Positions 1-8,945 of a DNA stretch of 64,000 bases are shown piece after piece (position 1 is the first letter of the stretch; every line of letters starts with the position of its first letter). The stretch covers positions 34,610 through 98,609 of the forward strand of contig PERU01000013.1 in assembly GCA_002928965.1 (NCBI GenBank), written 5' to 3'. The notes beneath the pieces are model-generated. The model saw only the letters and a list, made by a program, of their open reading frames with translations. It did not search any database and had not been told where the DNA came from. Source of the stretch: Methylomonas sp. (GTDB lineage Bacteria; Pseudomonadota; Gammaproteobacteria; Methylococcales; Methylomonadaceae). The position numbers and the translations under genes were made by a program.

Positions 1-1126
1 CGCCCCAGCTAGGTATCAGGGTGGGAATACTGACCTCCTCGGGCAGATCAACAAACCAGCCCAACGACCACAAAGTCAGGATCAATATCATGGTGTAAGA
101 CCAAAATACGCTGGTTAAATACTCGACATACACGCCCCACATACGTCGGGAGCGCCATAATCCCAGACGCTTACTGTAGCGTAGCAATACTTCTGCACCA
201 CCCTGTGCCCAGCGTAACCGCTGCCGCCACAAGCCGTGCAAGGTTTCCGGCATTAAAATCCAGCACAATGCATTGGGTTCAAAGCGGATGTCCCAGTGAT
301 CCAGTTGCAGTTTCCAGCTAATATCAATGTCATCGGTGACCATGTCATTGCTCCAATAACCAACCCGATGCAGTGCGGATTTGCGAAAACCGGCCACCAC
401 CCCGGACACGGTAAACACCCGGCCATACACCCGCTGCGCACGCTTGATCAGGCCAACAATGGCGGAAAACTCCCCGACCTGGATTTTGCCTAGCAGGGTA
501 GAGCGGGTGCGAATGCGCGGATTGCCGGTGACAGCTGCAACACGTGGGCCGGACAGGAAATGTTGCATGATCCATGAAGCCGCATGGGGCGCCAGTAAAG
601 CATCACCATCAATGCAGATTAAAAATTCATTACTGGAAAACAGCGCGCCCGTGTTCAGCGCTACCGCTTTACCCTGGTTTTGCTCCAGATTGATGACGCG
701 CAATTGCGGATGTTGCGCCGCCATTGCCAGCAAAATAGCTAGGGTATCGTCTTCACTGCCATCATTGACGGCGATAATTTCATAATCGGGATATTGCAGC
801 TCTAAAAGGTATTCAATGGTTTCTTCGACATCACGGCCCTCATTGTGACAGGGCACAATAATCGATATCGGCGGATAACTGCTTAGTTCCTGCGGATGGT
901 TATGGTCGAAATTGCGGTTTTTTTCCCAATGAAAATAATAAATGAAGGCACCGATCATCCATAGATAAGCCATCAGCAGCGGATAATAAAACGCAAATTC
1001 CAGCAAAATATCCAGCAAGCGTGATATTAAATCCGCACTGTCTCGCCATAACTCGGCTGCAGTTCGGCCTGCTACAGCAAGGCTAAGATGCAGATTGTTC
1101 AAAAATTGAGTCATTAATTCAGACAT
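1..1126 (-). CDS. pgaC: PNAG synthase PgaC, family 2 glycosyltransferase (partial, runs off left edge)
   Basis: Polymerises UDP-N-acetylglucosamine into poly-beta-1,6-GlcNAc at the inner membrane. About 375 residues are visible and the C-terminus lies outside the window. I translated this strand by hand. A membrane helix follows a short N-terminal region, then the family 2 glycosyltransferase signature appears in order: NDGS nucleotide-binding motif, DGDA (metal-binding DxD), TDDID (catalytic base region) and QRLRW (the QxxRW motif of processive synthases). The start ATG lies 2 bases after the stop of the upstream beta-barrel reading frame, so it belongs to the same transcript as pgaA. In Escherichia coli PgaC with PgaD is activated allosterically by c-di-GMP. 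BcsA-like synthases share these motifs, but the pgaA-type neighbour favours PgaC. Confidence 0.85.
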   Translation of the reverse strand, partial: MSELMTQFLNNLHLSLAVAGRTAAELWRDSADLISRLLDILLEFAFYYPLLMAYLWMIGAFIYYFHWEKNRNFDHNHPQELSSYPPISIIVPCHNEGRDVEETIEYLLELQYPDYEIIAVNDGSEDDTLAILLAMAAQHPQLRVINLEQNQGKAVALNTGALFSSNEFLICIDGDALLAPHAASWIMQHFLSGPRVAAVTGNPRIRTRSTLLGKIQVGEFSAIVGLIKRAQRVYGRVFTVSGVVAGFRKSALHRVGYWSNDMVTDDIDISWKLQLDHWDIRFEPNALCWILMPETLHGLWRQRLRWAQGGAEVLLRYSKRLGLWRSRRMWGVYVEYLTSVFWSYTMILILTLWSLGWFVDLPEEVSIPTLIPSWG

Positions 1127-1128
1127 GA

Positions 1129-2052
1129 TTAAAAGCGGATGTCAGCAGATAAATACATGAGCCAGCTTTCGGTTAAAGCGTCGTCGAAATAACGATAGTT
1201 TCTGGCCGCGCCGTAATTCAGTTCAATGTCTGTGCCCAATCGCCAGCGGTGTTCGTATTGAATGTTGCCCACCATGTTGGAGCCATAATCTTGTTGCCAG
1301 TAATCGCCAACCGTAACAGCCACGCGTTGATGAAAGTCTGTTTCGTAATTTCGATAGGTCAACCAATCGTTGTCAAATGTTATGGATGCGATGGCATCCT
1401 GTTTTGGGCTAAAGTAAAAGCCGTTGGCTGGCAGTGTATTGGTTGAGTAACCAAGATTCAAATAGGTTGCAAACTTATAAATGGGGCCGCTGTACCAGCG
1501 TTCGTAATAAGCAAAATCACCGCCGAAACGATTGTTGTCATCGCTAAAGTTGTAATAGTTGCCGGAAAGCCGGAAATATCGAGATTCATTGACACGGTAA
1601 GTCGCGCCTACGCGAGCAGATTTTGCGGTGACAGTAGCCTCTTCGGAGCTAAGTGCACGTAAAGAAATGTTGTTATCCAGGCTGCTCAGACGAGTAAATA
1701 GCTGCCATTGATCGTTGAGTTGATAATCCAGCCCCAAATCCACCCCCACAGCGCTGGACTGGAAGTTGTCATAATGGACTTCTGCCGTTGCAACGGCTTC
1801 ATCTTTGGCATATTCAACACCAGCGCCATGGGTCAGCAAATAACCTCGACTTTCTTTGAATAAGCCCGTTCTCCAGCCTTCGTGGGCAAATACGCGAAAA
1901 TTTTTCTCAATGGGTGGCGAATATAAATAACCGTCAATCGCTGCTTCGTTACTGCTAACAAAGTCATTGTTGGCTTGCGGCTCATTTTTACTGAAACCAC
2001 CACTGGCAAAGATTTTCAACTCGGGCTTGTTATGCTTTTTCCAGGCCTGCAT
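1129..2052 (-). CDS. pgaA: PgaA outer-membrane beta-barrel part, separated from the TPR part by a frameshift
   Basis: This 307-residue frame is rich in alternating aromatic and polar residues and ends in ADIRF, with a terminal aromatic residue as usual for outer-membrane barrels. It matches the C-terminal porin domain of PgaA, which exports PNAG across the outer membrane. It has no signal peptide, so it could not reach the outer membrane alone. The frame stays open upstream of its first ATG into the end of the TPR gene. Reading one extra G in the GGG at 2064-2066 joins the two parts smoothly (DYPEDSG then VIKQMQAWKK). I read it as the 3' part of one pgaA gene broken by a one-base deletion or a sequencing error. 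Confidence 0.8.
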   Translation of the reverse strand: MQAWKKHNKPELKIFASGGFSKNEPQANNDFVSSNEAAIDGYLYSPPIEKNFRVFAHEGWRTGLFKESRGYLLTHGAGVEYAKDEAVATAEVHYDNFQSSAVGVDLGLDYQLNDQWQLFTRLSSLDNNISLRALSSEEATVTAKSARVGATYRVNESRYFRLSGNYYNFSDDNNRFGGDFAYYERWYSGPIYKFATYLNLGYSTNTLPANGFYFSPKQDAIASITFDNDWLTYRNYETDFHQRVAVTVGDYWQQDYGSNMVGNIQYEHRWRLGTDIELNYGAARNYRYFDDALTESWLMYLSADIRF

Positions 2053-2060
2053 CTGCTTGA

Positions 2061-5000
2061 TTACCCGGAGTCTTCCGGGTAATCACGATATAGATCATAG
2101 GTTATGGCCGCTTCCTGAGGATAATCTCGCAGTTCATGAGCGACCTTGGCTTGGGTGAGTTTCAAGCCAAAATGCTCCGGGGATTTTATTTGGGCTTGCT
2201 CGATTTCCCGTTGGGCCTTGAGCGGCCAGCCACGGTAGTAATAAATTTCAGCCAGTTTGCTGTGAATGTTGGTGTTATCAGGGTGTTGCAGATGTAATTG
2301 TTTCAGGCGGATTTGCGCGGTTTTTAAGTCATCCACATAAGCAGGAAATAACGCGGCAAGTAGATCGGCAGTGACTTTGTTGGGATTGTCGATTTGCGTT
2401 TCGCTGCCATCGGCACTTCGTGAGGTAATGGTTTTCGGCTGTTCATTCGCCAGATTTTCTGCCGTCTGCAGGGCCAAGTCCAATTGCTCGGCTTCCAGAT
2501 ACGCATAGGTCAGTGAGGCCTTGGCATTGAAATAGTCAGGCACTTCCTGCAGCACGCCCAAATAAAGATCGCGGGCTTGCTGAGGATTGCGGTTGTTGAG
2601 ATAAGCGTCTGCCGCCGCCATCCGGGCATATACCGGTAAAGCCGTATTTTGCTGCAGTAATTGTTGGTAAAGACTGATGGTATCCGCCATGCGGCGCCTA
2701 TCCCGTAACGCTACCAGTAAATCGAACTGGGCGCGTTGCTGCCAAAGTGTCGGGTCCGGCAGTTGTAGTTTTTCAGTGAGGGCGATGTTTTCCTGCAATT
2801 CGTTGATGGCTTGATCGGTGGCGCGATAATCACGCGGATCAATTGATAAGGCTTGCTCGCCCTGGCGGATTTGTTCGGCCGCATGTCGCCACTTGAGTCC
2901 GGTCCATTCTTCATCGCTAAACAGCAGTCGATGACTATTGGCTTGGGTTAAAGCCTGATCGACCTTGCCGGCATTTGCCAATGAAAATGCCAATCCACGC
3001 TCGGCTTCTGGTTGTGTCGGGGCGATTTCAAGCACATGCTGATATTGCTCAACAGCCTCCGGATACTGGCTGGCAAAGCTATGCGCATTAGCTTGAGTCA
3101 GCAATAATTCAACCGAATTTGGGAAGCTTTCGCGCAGTTGCTGCAGGTAATTGATGGCTTCAAGGTTTTTTTGTTGATCCAGCAACAACCAGGCTTGCGC
3201 CAGTTTTGGCGTTAAGCGTTGCGGATCTCGAGCTGCGGCTTGCTGAAACAGATTTTCGGCAAGCGGGAAATTACGCAGGTTGCGGGCCGAGCGGCCGGCG
3301 GTCTCCAATACATAAATCGGTGCGGTTTGCATATCGATTTGCTGCGCCTGTTGCAAAGCGTCCTGGTCGCGCTCCAGCCAAGCCAGGATTTGTAGTAGTT
3401 CATGCCGGTAGCGGGGTTGTTGCGGATGCTGATCTGCTAACGTTTGCATTTGCAACAAAATCGGCTCGATAGCGGGTTTTTGATCGGTTTCCAGATAGAT
3501 GCGCACCAGACTCACTAATGCATCCAGATTGTCCGGCTCGTTATCCAAACTTTGCAGATACACATCGCGAGCCGCAGCGGGTTGTTTAAGTTTTAGATAG
3601 CTATCAGCAACCGCCAATAAGGCGTAATTGGGTAAGACTCGCTGTTGGGTTTGTGCTGCTTGAAAATCCGCATCCACGTCGGCGTAGCGTTGCCGGTCGC
3701 GTAAGGCGACCAAACGGTCGGCCAAGGCGCGATTGCGCCAGACTTCTTTGTCAGCCAGTTTTAGTTTGGGCAGTGAAGCCAGATTGGTATCGATAGCCTG
3801 TAAGGCTTGATCGATGCTGCGAAAATCGGCCGGGTTGGTCTGTAAGATTTTTTCGCCATGCCGCAGTAGACCCGCGGCATGTTGCCAATTTAAATCGGCC
3901 CATAGATCGTCTGTTACTAAAGACCGGTGTTGCCGAGCGATTTGCAGGGCTTGCCCCGATCTGCCAGCTGCAGCCAAAGAGCGTATCAGTCCACGGGTGG
4001 CTTCTTGATTTTGCGGCTGGATATTCAGTATTGTTTGATAAAGCTGGCTGGCTTGTCTGGCATGGCCGGCCATTTCGTGAGCTTGGGCTTGGGCCCAGAG
4101 CACATCAGGATTTTCTTCACTGGTTTGCGCTAAATCGTCAAAATAACGCGCGGCTGATCTGCTTTCATGTTTGTCCAGCAATAACAAGCCCAATCCCAAC
4201 CGGGGTGTTAGTCGTTCAGGGGTTTTTTCTGTCGCCAAGCGATAGAGTTCTTCAGCTTTGGAGAATTGGTGACATTCGCGCGCGGCTTTGGCAATGGTTT
4301 CCAGCACATAAGCCGGGGCATTGTGTAAATCAATACTTTCAGCTTCGCTCAGCACTTGGGTGTTTTGACCGCTCCATTGTAAAAACTGCAGATAATCGTA
4401 ACGATAGCCGGGGGTATCCGGGTGACTGTCAGCAATCCGCTTTAATTGCGGCAGGATAGTGTTAAGAGCTGCATTATCATGATTTGCCATGCTGATATTT
4501 GCCAGCGATTTCCAGGCTACAAAATTATCCGCTTGTTCGGCAACGATTTGGGTAAGCAGTGTATGGGCTTGCTGTGGTTGATTGTCTGTTAAGTAGGCGT
4601 TGGCTACCGCGGATTTTGCATAGAGTGGTAATGCGGCTTGATTGACTTGCTGGAAGCGTTCAATGACTTGTTTCGGCTGTTGATGGTCATGTAGAGCAAG
4701 CAATAAGTCGGCTTCAGCGCGGGTTTGCCATGATTTTGGCTGTGTTAGTTTGAGCGTCGGTAATAGTGCTAGATTATTTCTGAGAACTTGAATGGCTTGC
4801 TCGGTTTTAGTGAAGTCATTTGGATTTGCGGCTAAAGCGAGTTCTCCTTGGCGAACCAGCCAGGAAGCATGATCCCAATTTAAGCGGGCAATCAGTTCAT
4901 CGCTGAGTAATGGCCGGTGTGTATTGGCTGTGGCAATTGCGCCAGCAAAGTCTTGTTTGGCTGTTTGCGATTGAATTAAACTCAGTACGGCATCCTTGTT

Positions 5001-5570
5001 GTCCGGTTGATTGCTTAGCAGGCTTTGCAAAAGTTGATCGGCGCGTGCGATTTGGCCGTCTTGCCTGAGTGCGTTTGCCAATGCCTGAGTCAATTCGGGA
5101 TGGTCGGGAAAGCTTTCGCCGAGTTGCTCGAAATGTACGATTGCTGCTTGGGTTTGTTGTTGATCCAGCATCACCAAGCCTAGACCCAATTGAGGGGTGA
5201 GCCGCTCAGGGGTCTTTGCTGCGGCCTTGCCATACAGCTCGCTGGCACGCTCAAGTTGGCCTTTGTTGCGGGCGGCTTTGGCTATGGCTTCAAGCACAAA
5301 GGCGGGTGCGCGCTTTAAATCCAGCTTTTCAGCTTGTGTCAGAACCTCGTCATCGCGTTCCGCCCAGGACAATACCTGAATAAAATCAAACAAATATTTT
5401 TTGCGCTTGGGATGTTCGTCGGCTAGTCGCGCCAACTCCGGCAAAGCAACGACAAATTCACCTTCTCGAGCTTGCTGCAAAGCTTGTCGATACAGGGCTT
5501 CGTCACTCGTTTTGGCAAAGGTGTTGCCAGCAGGTAGCAAAAGCGCAACGGCAATAATTTTGCGGTTCAT
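2061..5570 (-). CDS. pgaA: PgaA TPR part with triplicated repeat module
   Basis: A 1169-residue periplasmic TPR protein with an N-terminal signal-like stretch (MNRKIIAVALLLPAG). It corresponds to the N-terminal half of PgaA, which binds de-N-acetylated PNAG and guides it to the outer-membrane barrel. The TPR region is unusually long because one unit of about 330 residues occurs three times: the motif AP-x-(F/Y)-VLE-(A/T) recurs at residues 88, 418 and 749. E. coli PgaA is about 800 residues including the barrel; this one would be near 1480 when joined. The frame ends early at TAA (2063-2061) and the barrel continues in another frame 8 bases on. No clear Shine-Dalgarno site precedes the ATG. 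pgaC follows and no pgaB lies between. Confidence 0.85.
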   Translation of the reverse strand: MNRKIIAVALLLPAGNTFAKTSDEALYRQALQQAREGEFVVALPELARLADEHPKRKKYLFDFIQVLSWAERDDEVLTQAEKLDLKRAPAFVLEAIAKAARNKGQLERASELYGKAAAKTPERLTPQLGLGLVMLDQQQTQAAIVHFEQLGESFPDHPELTQALANALRQDGQIARADQLLQSLLSNQPDNKDAVLSLIQSQTAKQDFAGAIATANTHRPLLSDELIARLNWDHASWLVRQGELALAANPNDFTKTEQAIQVLRNNLALLPTLKLTQPKSWQTRAEADLLLALHDHQQPKQVIERFQQVNQAALPLYAKSAVANAYLTDNQPQQAHTLLTQIVAEQADNFVAWKSLANISMANHDNAALNTILPQLKRIADSHPDTPGYRYDYLQFLQWSGQNTQVLSEAESIDLHNAPAYVLETIAKAARECHQFSKAEELYRLATEKTPERLTPRLGLGLLLLDKHESRSAARYFDDLAQTSEENPDVLWAQAQAHEMAGHARQASQLYQTILNIQPQNQEATRGLIRSLAAAGRSGQALQIARQHRSLVTDDLWADLNWQHAAGLLRHGEKILQTNPADFRSIDQALQAIDTNLASLPKLKLADKEVWRNRALADRLVALRDRQRYADVDADFQAAQTQQRVLPNYALLAVADSYLKLKQPAAARDVYLQSLDNEPDNLDALVSLVRIYLETDQKPAIEPILLQMQTLADQHPQQPRYRHELLQILAWLERDQDALQQAQQIDMQTAPIYVLETAGRSARNLRNFPLAENLFQQAAARDPQRLTPKLAQAWLLLDQQKNLEAINYLQQLRESFPNSVELLLTQANAHSFASQYPEAVEQYQHVLEIAPTQPEAERGLAFSLANAGKVDQALTQANSHRLLFSDEEWTGLKWRHAAEQIRQGEQALSIDPRDYRATDQAINELQENIALTEKLQLPDPTLWQQRAQFDLLVALRDRRRMADTISLYQQLLQQNTALPVYARMAAADAYLNNRNPQQARDLYLGVLQEVPDYFNAKASLTYAYLEAEQLDLALQTAENLANEQPKTITSRSADGSETQIDNPNKVTADLLAALFPAYVDDLKTAQIRLKQLHLQHPDNTNIHSKLAEIYYYRGWPLKAQREIEQAQIKSPEHFGLKLTQAKVAHELRDYPQEAAITYDLYRDYPEDSG

Positions 5571-6040
5571 CAGATTAGGGTTGTTTGAATTGACTATCCG
5601 TGTCGTTTCGGAATGGATGGGTTTAGATGGAAATAGATACTTTATCAGTATCTATCAAAATATTGGATTAAATATAACCCAGCTATCCAATTATTGGAAG
5701 AAGTAAAGCCTAAGTCGTGCTGTTACAGGTTGACTGAGCGGTAAGTTGTTTTCGCTAATTCAAAGATACACGTCGTAAATCCTGTCCCGGCATCCTCACA
5801 GCGGAGCATAAGTAAATTGCCAAAATCCAGACTGGATGGAGGGCTGGTGCTTAAATTGCCATTGATAGCAATAATTTAAAACCAACACCTTATGGTTTAT
5901 TTTATTTGCTAGATGCTTGCCATCCATGGCACTGGTTGCTTCCTATTTCAAACCACGTCAGGCTCTGCTAACGTGACTGTCTGTAAGCCGATACTGATCA
6001 GGAAGGGTTTAGCTTAAGCGTCGGTCAGGCGGTCTGAGTC
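5571..6040. other. Gene-free stretch upstream of pgaA
   Basis: 470 bases without a convincing gene. The right part lies downstream of the lectin gene and the left part should hold the pgaA promoter. I see the 9-base inverted repeat listed separately at 5633-5655 and a looser repeat (TTGGAT...ATCCAA, about 5665-5690). The segment is AT-rich near 5650-5700. Nothing resembling a c-di-GMP aptamer was seen on either strand. Confidence 0.5.
5633..5655. promoter_or_regulatory. Inverted repeat upstream of pgaA, possible operator
   Basis: The arms ATAGATACT and AGTATCTAT are perfect inverted repeats separated by TTATC, centred about 75 bases before the pgaA start codon. The size and position suit a dimeric regulator site. 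No T-run follows on the minus strand, so it is not a terminator for that strand. The binding protein is unknown. Confidence 0.4.
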
Positions 6041-6685
6041 TTAGTTTTTGAATTTGCGTTTACTGAATAACAGCATGAAACCTGAAACAAACAGCCATGC
6101 GCTTGGGGGAAGTGGCACGGGAGTGGTAATTTGCAGTGGAGTGTATTCAACCACAAAGCCACGCGCTGTATAACGAACCTGATTGTCCACCAGTTCGGAG
6201 TTGTTGACATTGGTGTCATTCCAGCGGCCGCCGTTTATATCAGATGCTCTCCACCAATACATTAAGTAATCTTCCGGATCAGGGGTTGCGTTAGAGCCAT
6301 CCTGCCAATGGTTGGGTTCGCCATCATGCCAGTTGCTGTAGCTGAAGCTTTCGCCGGTTACCCATTGCCAGTTTTGGTGTTCCCAAATGCCGTTACTGTT
6401 TTGTTTGCTTACGTCAAAACCACCCAAAAAGGTGCCTCGTGCACCAATAACGTCCCAAAGGTAGTCGTCTTCCTGTTGACTGGTTATTGTCGCCAAATAA
6501 CCATTGCTGTAACCGGGGCGTGTCAAACTTTCGGCGAATAGCTTGGCTTCGTTCCAGTCCAGGCGCCAATCATCAGTGAAAGTATGTAATTCATAGTAGT
6601 GATCATTGCCACTGGAGACAACAGCAGCTTGCAGGTTTAAACTCATTGCTGTCAGCATGAGTGCCGAAAAAAGCTTTAAAGACAT
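6041..6685 (-). CDS. C-type-lectin-domain protein with PEP-CTERM-type tail
   Basis: A 214-residue exported protein, probably a surface carbohydrate-binding protein. The N-terminus is a signal peptide (MSLKLFSALMLTAMSLNLQA). The body has C-type-lectin features: WNEAKLFAES near the start, GGFD, the EPN calcium/sugar motif (DGEPNHW) and the closing GRWND motif. The end, VPLPPSAWLFVSGFMLLFSKRKFKN split as short motif, hydrophobic helix and basic tail, is the PEP-CTERM-type sorting signal recognised by exosortases. GGAGAA lies 7-12 bases before the ATG. It is a single gene with no obvious operon partner. The sugar ligand cannot be read from sequence. Confidence 0.8.
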   Translation of the reverse strand: MSLKLFSALMLTAMSLNLQAAVVSSGNDHYYELHTFTDDWRLDWNEAKLFAESLTRPGYSNGYLATITSQQEDDYLWDVIGARGTFLGGFDVSKQNSNGIWEHQNWQWVTGESFSYSNWHDGEPNHWQDGSNATPDPEDYLMYWWRASDINGGRWNDTNVNNSELVDNQVRYTARGFVVEYTPLQITTPVPLPPSAWLFVSGFMLLFSKRKFKN

Positions 6686-7049
6686 GGTTTATTCTCCGTT
6701 AAAGATGTCAGGTAAGGTTTAAATTTAAGAATCAAGCAAAGTTAAGCATTTATCATGCCGCCATGTCTTTGACAAGGTCCGGAATAATAAATTCTCTGGC
6801 CGCTGAATTTGGAAAATGTGTAATTATTCACCGAGGATTCTTCGGATAAATCCCCTCTGAACCCCCTTTTTTAAAGGGGGCGATAACTTTGAAGTTACTT
6901 TTGAACCCTCACTGAATAGATACGAAAATTTGTATATTAATTGCTGATAAATACCCGGTCTTAATACTGTTTCAGCTATTGAAGGGTATCACAATAGGTC
7001 CTTTATAAATGACACAAGTGGCAGGTGGGATGTCACTTGTGTCGCTCGA
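6686..7049. other. Gene-free stretch with a short C/G-run palindrome
   Basis: 364 bases without a gene. It holds the lectin gene promoter and ribosome-binding site at its left end. Around 6863-6883 the sequence CCCCCTTTTTTAAAGGGGG is a palindrome of the kind also seen in the repeats at 19.9 and 61.0 kb, so it may be a decayed repeat. Nothing else was recognised. Confidence 0.4.
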
Positions 7050-7451
7050 CTATTGCACCCTTAATAAATAACCATCTGTTTTCTCACATCCCGGTTTGCT
7101 ATGGGCTTTTACACTGATGCGGATAAAGCCATGCCCCAGTGGTTTGTCGGCTTTGCCTTTTACTAACAGTCTCCCGCTTTTCTGTGGGGTGATTTCCAAT
7201 TGTTTTGCGGTGAAATGTTGCTTTAACTCGCCAAAACTAATATTCACTTCAATAGATGTCGGAGCGGTGTTGGATGAGGTGACGAACGAAAATTCACGAA
7301 AGCTTTGCAAATATTTGTTGGGTGCGGGTTCGAAGTCTGAAAAGCTGGGTTTATCACAACCACTGGAACTGGAGCTGCTGCCATAAGCGTAAACGTGAGG
7401 GGCTTGTAAACTTAGTATCAGCGCTGCGCCGGTTAAATAAAGGCTTTTCAT
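7050..7451 (-). CDS. Small secreted protein of unknown function
   Basis: 133 residues with a clear signal peptide (MKSLYLTGAALILSLQAPHVYA), then a serine run (GSSSSSSGCDKPSF) and a single compact domain. Two cysteines, one just after the serine run and one near the end (GCEKTDGY), could form a disulfide. The domain reads as beta-rich. I chose the ATG at 7451 because GGAG lies 6-9 bases before it; an upstream GTG in frame has no such site. I do not recognise the family. The next gene on the left is the lectin protein, 364 bases away, so they are probably separate units. Confidence 0.6.
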   Translation of the reverse strand: MKSLYLTGAALILSLQAPHVYAYGSSSSSSGCDKPSFSDFEPAPNKYLQSFREFSFVTSSNTAPTSIEVNISFGELKQHFTAKQLEITPQKSGRLLVKGKADKPLGHGFIRISVKAHSKPGCEKTDGYLLRVQ

Positions 7452-7525
7452 AGTCTGCTCCACAGTGGTTTATTATTATAAAGTTCTAAGGTTACCAATA
7501 ATTTGTCAAAGTGGGAGGATTTCCT

Positions 7526-7873
7526 ATGCCTTATTTAAAGTTAAGCACCAATCTCAATATCAGCGCCGAGCAAACCTCGCAATTGTTACCCGCATTGTCG
7601 CAGTTAATGGCCAAAGAAACCGGCAAGCCTGAGCGCTATGTGATGGTGGAATTAACTGCAGATAAAGCCATGCTGTTTGGTGGTTCGGATGCACCCTTGG
7701 CTTATGTCGAGTGTAAAAGCATCGGCTTATCGGCCACGCAAGCCAAGTCGTTATCGTCCTCGATTGCGAACTTGCTGGATTCGCATTTAAGTATCACCAG
7801 TAACCGGCTGTATATTGAATTCAGCGATTGCCCGGCAGAATTTTGGGGCTGGAATGGTGCAACGTTCGGTTAG
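7526..7873 (+). CDS. MIF / tautomerase-superfamily protein
   Basis: 115 residues of the macrophage migration inhibitory factor family. Methionine is followed directly by proline, the catalytic base Pro1 of tautomerases after Met removal. The end (FWGWNGATFG) matches the conserved W-N-G end of MIF proteins. Bacterial and cyanobacterial members show phenylpyruvate tautomerase activity in vitro; the physiological substrate is usually unknown. The start is fixed by GGGAGG at 7513-7518. It stands alone, transcribed away from the gene on its left. Confidence 0.85.
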   Translation: MPYLKLSTNLNISAEQTSQLLPALSQLMAKETGKPERYVMVELTADKAMLFGGSDAPLAYVECKSIGLSATQAKSLSSSIANLLDSHLSITSNRLYIEFSDCPAEFWGWNGATFG

Positions 7874-8111
7874 CCTTGACATCAGATTGAAATGACGGTT
7901 TGCAAGTCTTGCGTCAAGATGGTGCTGAACTGAACTGCTTGGTGCAATGCTATGGTGATTGGCCGAATGAGCGGTATCCTAAAACGGTGCATATCGTCTG
8001 GCAATGCCCCAAAAAGAATCTCGGTTTACGGCGCTGGTGAGAGTCTTGCGAGTATGTTAATTTGTTCTCATGCCGCGCTTTGGCAGCACATCTAAAACAC
8101 AGGAGACCCTC

Positions 8112-8576
8112 ATGCAAGGCGATAAAAAAGTCATCGAATATCTTAATAGAACGTTGGAAAACGAACTCACCGCCATCAATCAATATTTTTTACATGCGCG
8201 CATGTATAAAAACTGGGGTTATCAAAAACTCAACGAAAAGGAATATCACGAGTCCATTGACGAAATGAAGCATGCGGATAAATTGATCGAAAGAATTCTG
8301 TTTCTGGAAGGCCTGCCCAACTTGCAAAGTCTGGGCAAGTTAATGATCGGTGAGAACCCCAAGGAAATGCTGGAGTGCGACTTAAAATTGGAAAAACTGG
8401 CGGTGCCGCTGTTGCGTGAAGCGATTGCACATTGCGAGTCGGTCGCCGATTACATTTCCCGCGAATTGTTCGAACATATTCTGGAAAGCGAAGAAGAACA
8501 TATCGATTGGCTGGAAACCCAATTGGGTTTGGTCGAGCAAATCGGTATTCAGAATTATCTGCAGTCGCAGATGTGA
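8112..8576 (+). CDS. bfr: Bacterioferritin
   Basis: A 154-residue four-helix iron-storage protein that assembles into a 24-mer and stores iron as a ferric mineral. All family landmarks are visible at the standard positions: ferroxidase ligands Glu18, Glu51, His54, Glu94, Glu127 and His130, and Met52, the axial haem ligand at the dimer interface. So this is a haem-binding Bfr and not a haem-free ferritin. The start is set by AGGAGA at 8101-8106. No bacterioferritin-associated ferredoxin gene is adjacent. Confidence 0.95.
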   Translation: MQGDKKVIEYLNRTLENELTAINQYFLHARMYKNWGYQKLNEKEYHESIDEMKHADKLIERILFLEGLPNLQSLGKLMIGENPKEMLECDLKLEKLAVPLLREAIAHCESVADYISRELFEHILESEEEHIDWLETQLGLVEQIGIQNYLQSQM

Positions 8577-8945
8577 ATTAGGTGGCTGGTTCATCCCAGC
8601 CCCGTTGTTCCTACAGCAAGCTCACTGGGTCGATAACCCTAAAAGATGTAAAAAATGAAGTGTAACCAGCGAAAACTCTCACCTTAAGGAAAGCATAGTA
8701 TCCCCACGATTCCTATTATCGGACAGGCTCCTAGTGCTAATCGTGGCTTCGCGGGTTGACCCTTGGTTTCTCTTTTGAGCAGAAAGCGCTCAATTTTTAG
8801 CTGCTAGCGAGCGTAGGGTGTGGTGAGTTTGCGAACCGCACCAATCGCGAACGATGCGCTTCACGCTGTTCAGCATATCCTACGGCCCATATTAAAGCTT
8901 GCTGTTTCCAGCAAGCCATTTTTGTTGAAGATTAATTCAGGGCTG
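8577..8945. other. Gene-free stretch between bfr and the RND transporter
   Basis: 369 bases between two genes that converge on it. A weak hairpin (GGCTGG...CCAGCC) sits just after bfr and the stronger terminator-like hairpin listed at 8897-8923 lies near the right end. No open frame here looks real. Confidence 0.4.
8897..8923 (+). terminator. Rho-independent terminator-like hairpin
   Basis: GCTTGCTG, loop TTTC, CAGCAAGC, then CATTTTT. The stem is 8 perfect pairs. The T-run is on the plus strand, so it would stop transcripts from the bfr side; on the minus strand a shorter T-run follows, so it may also serve the RND gene. Confidence 0.55.

Noticed and set aside
381..785. 134-residue plus-strand frame
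   Set aside because: It is opposite the pgaC glycosyltransferase, whose catalytic motifs read well on the minus strand.
2061..2070. Programmed frameshift in pgaA
   Set aside because: There is no slippery heptamer or obvious downstream stimulator at the GGG; a deletion or sequencing error is simpler.
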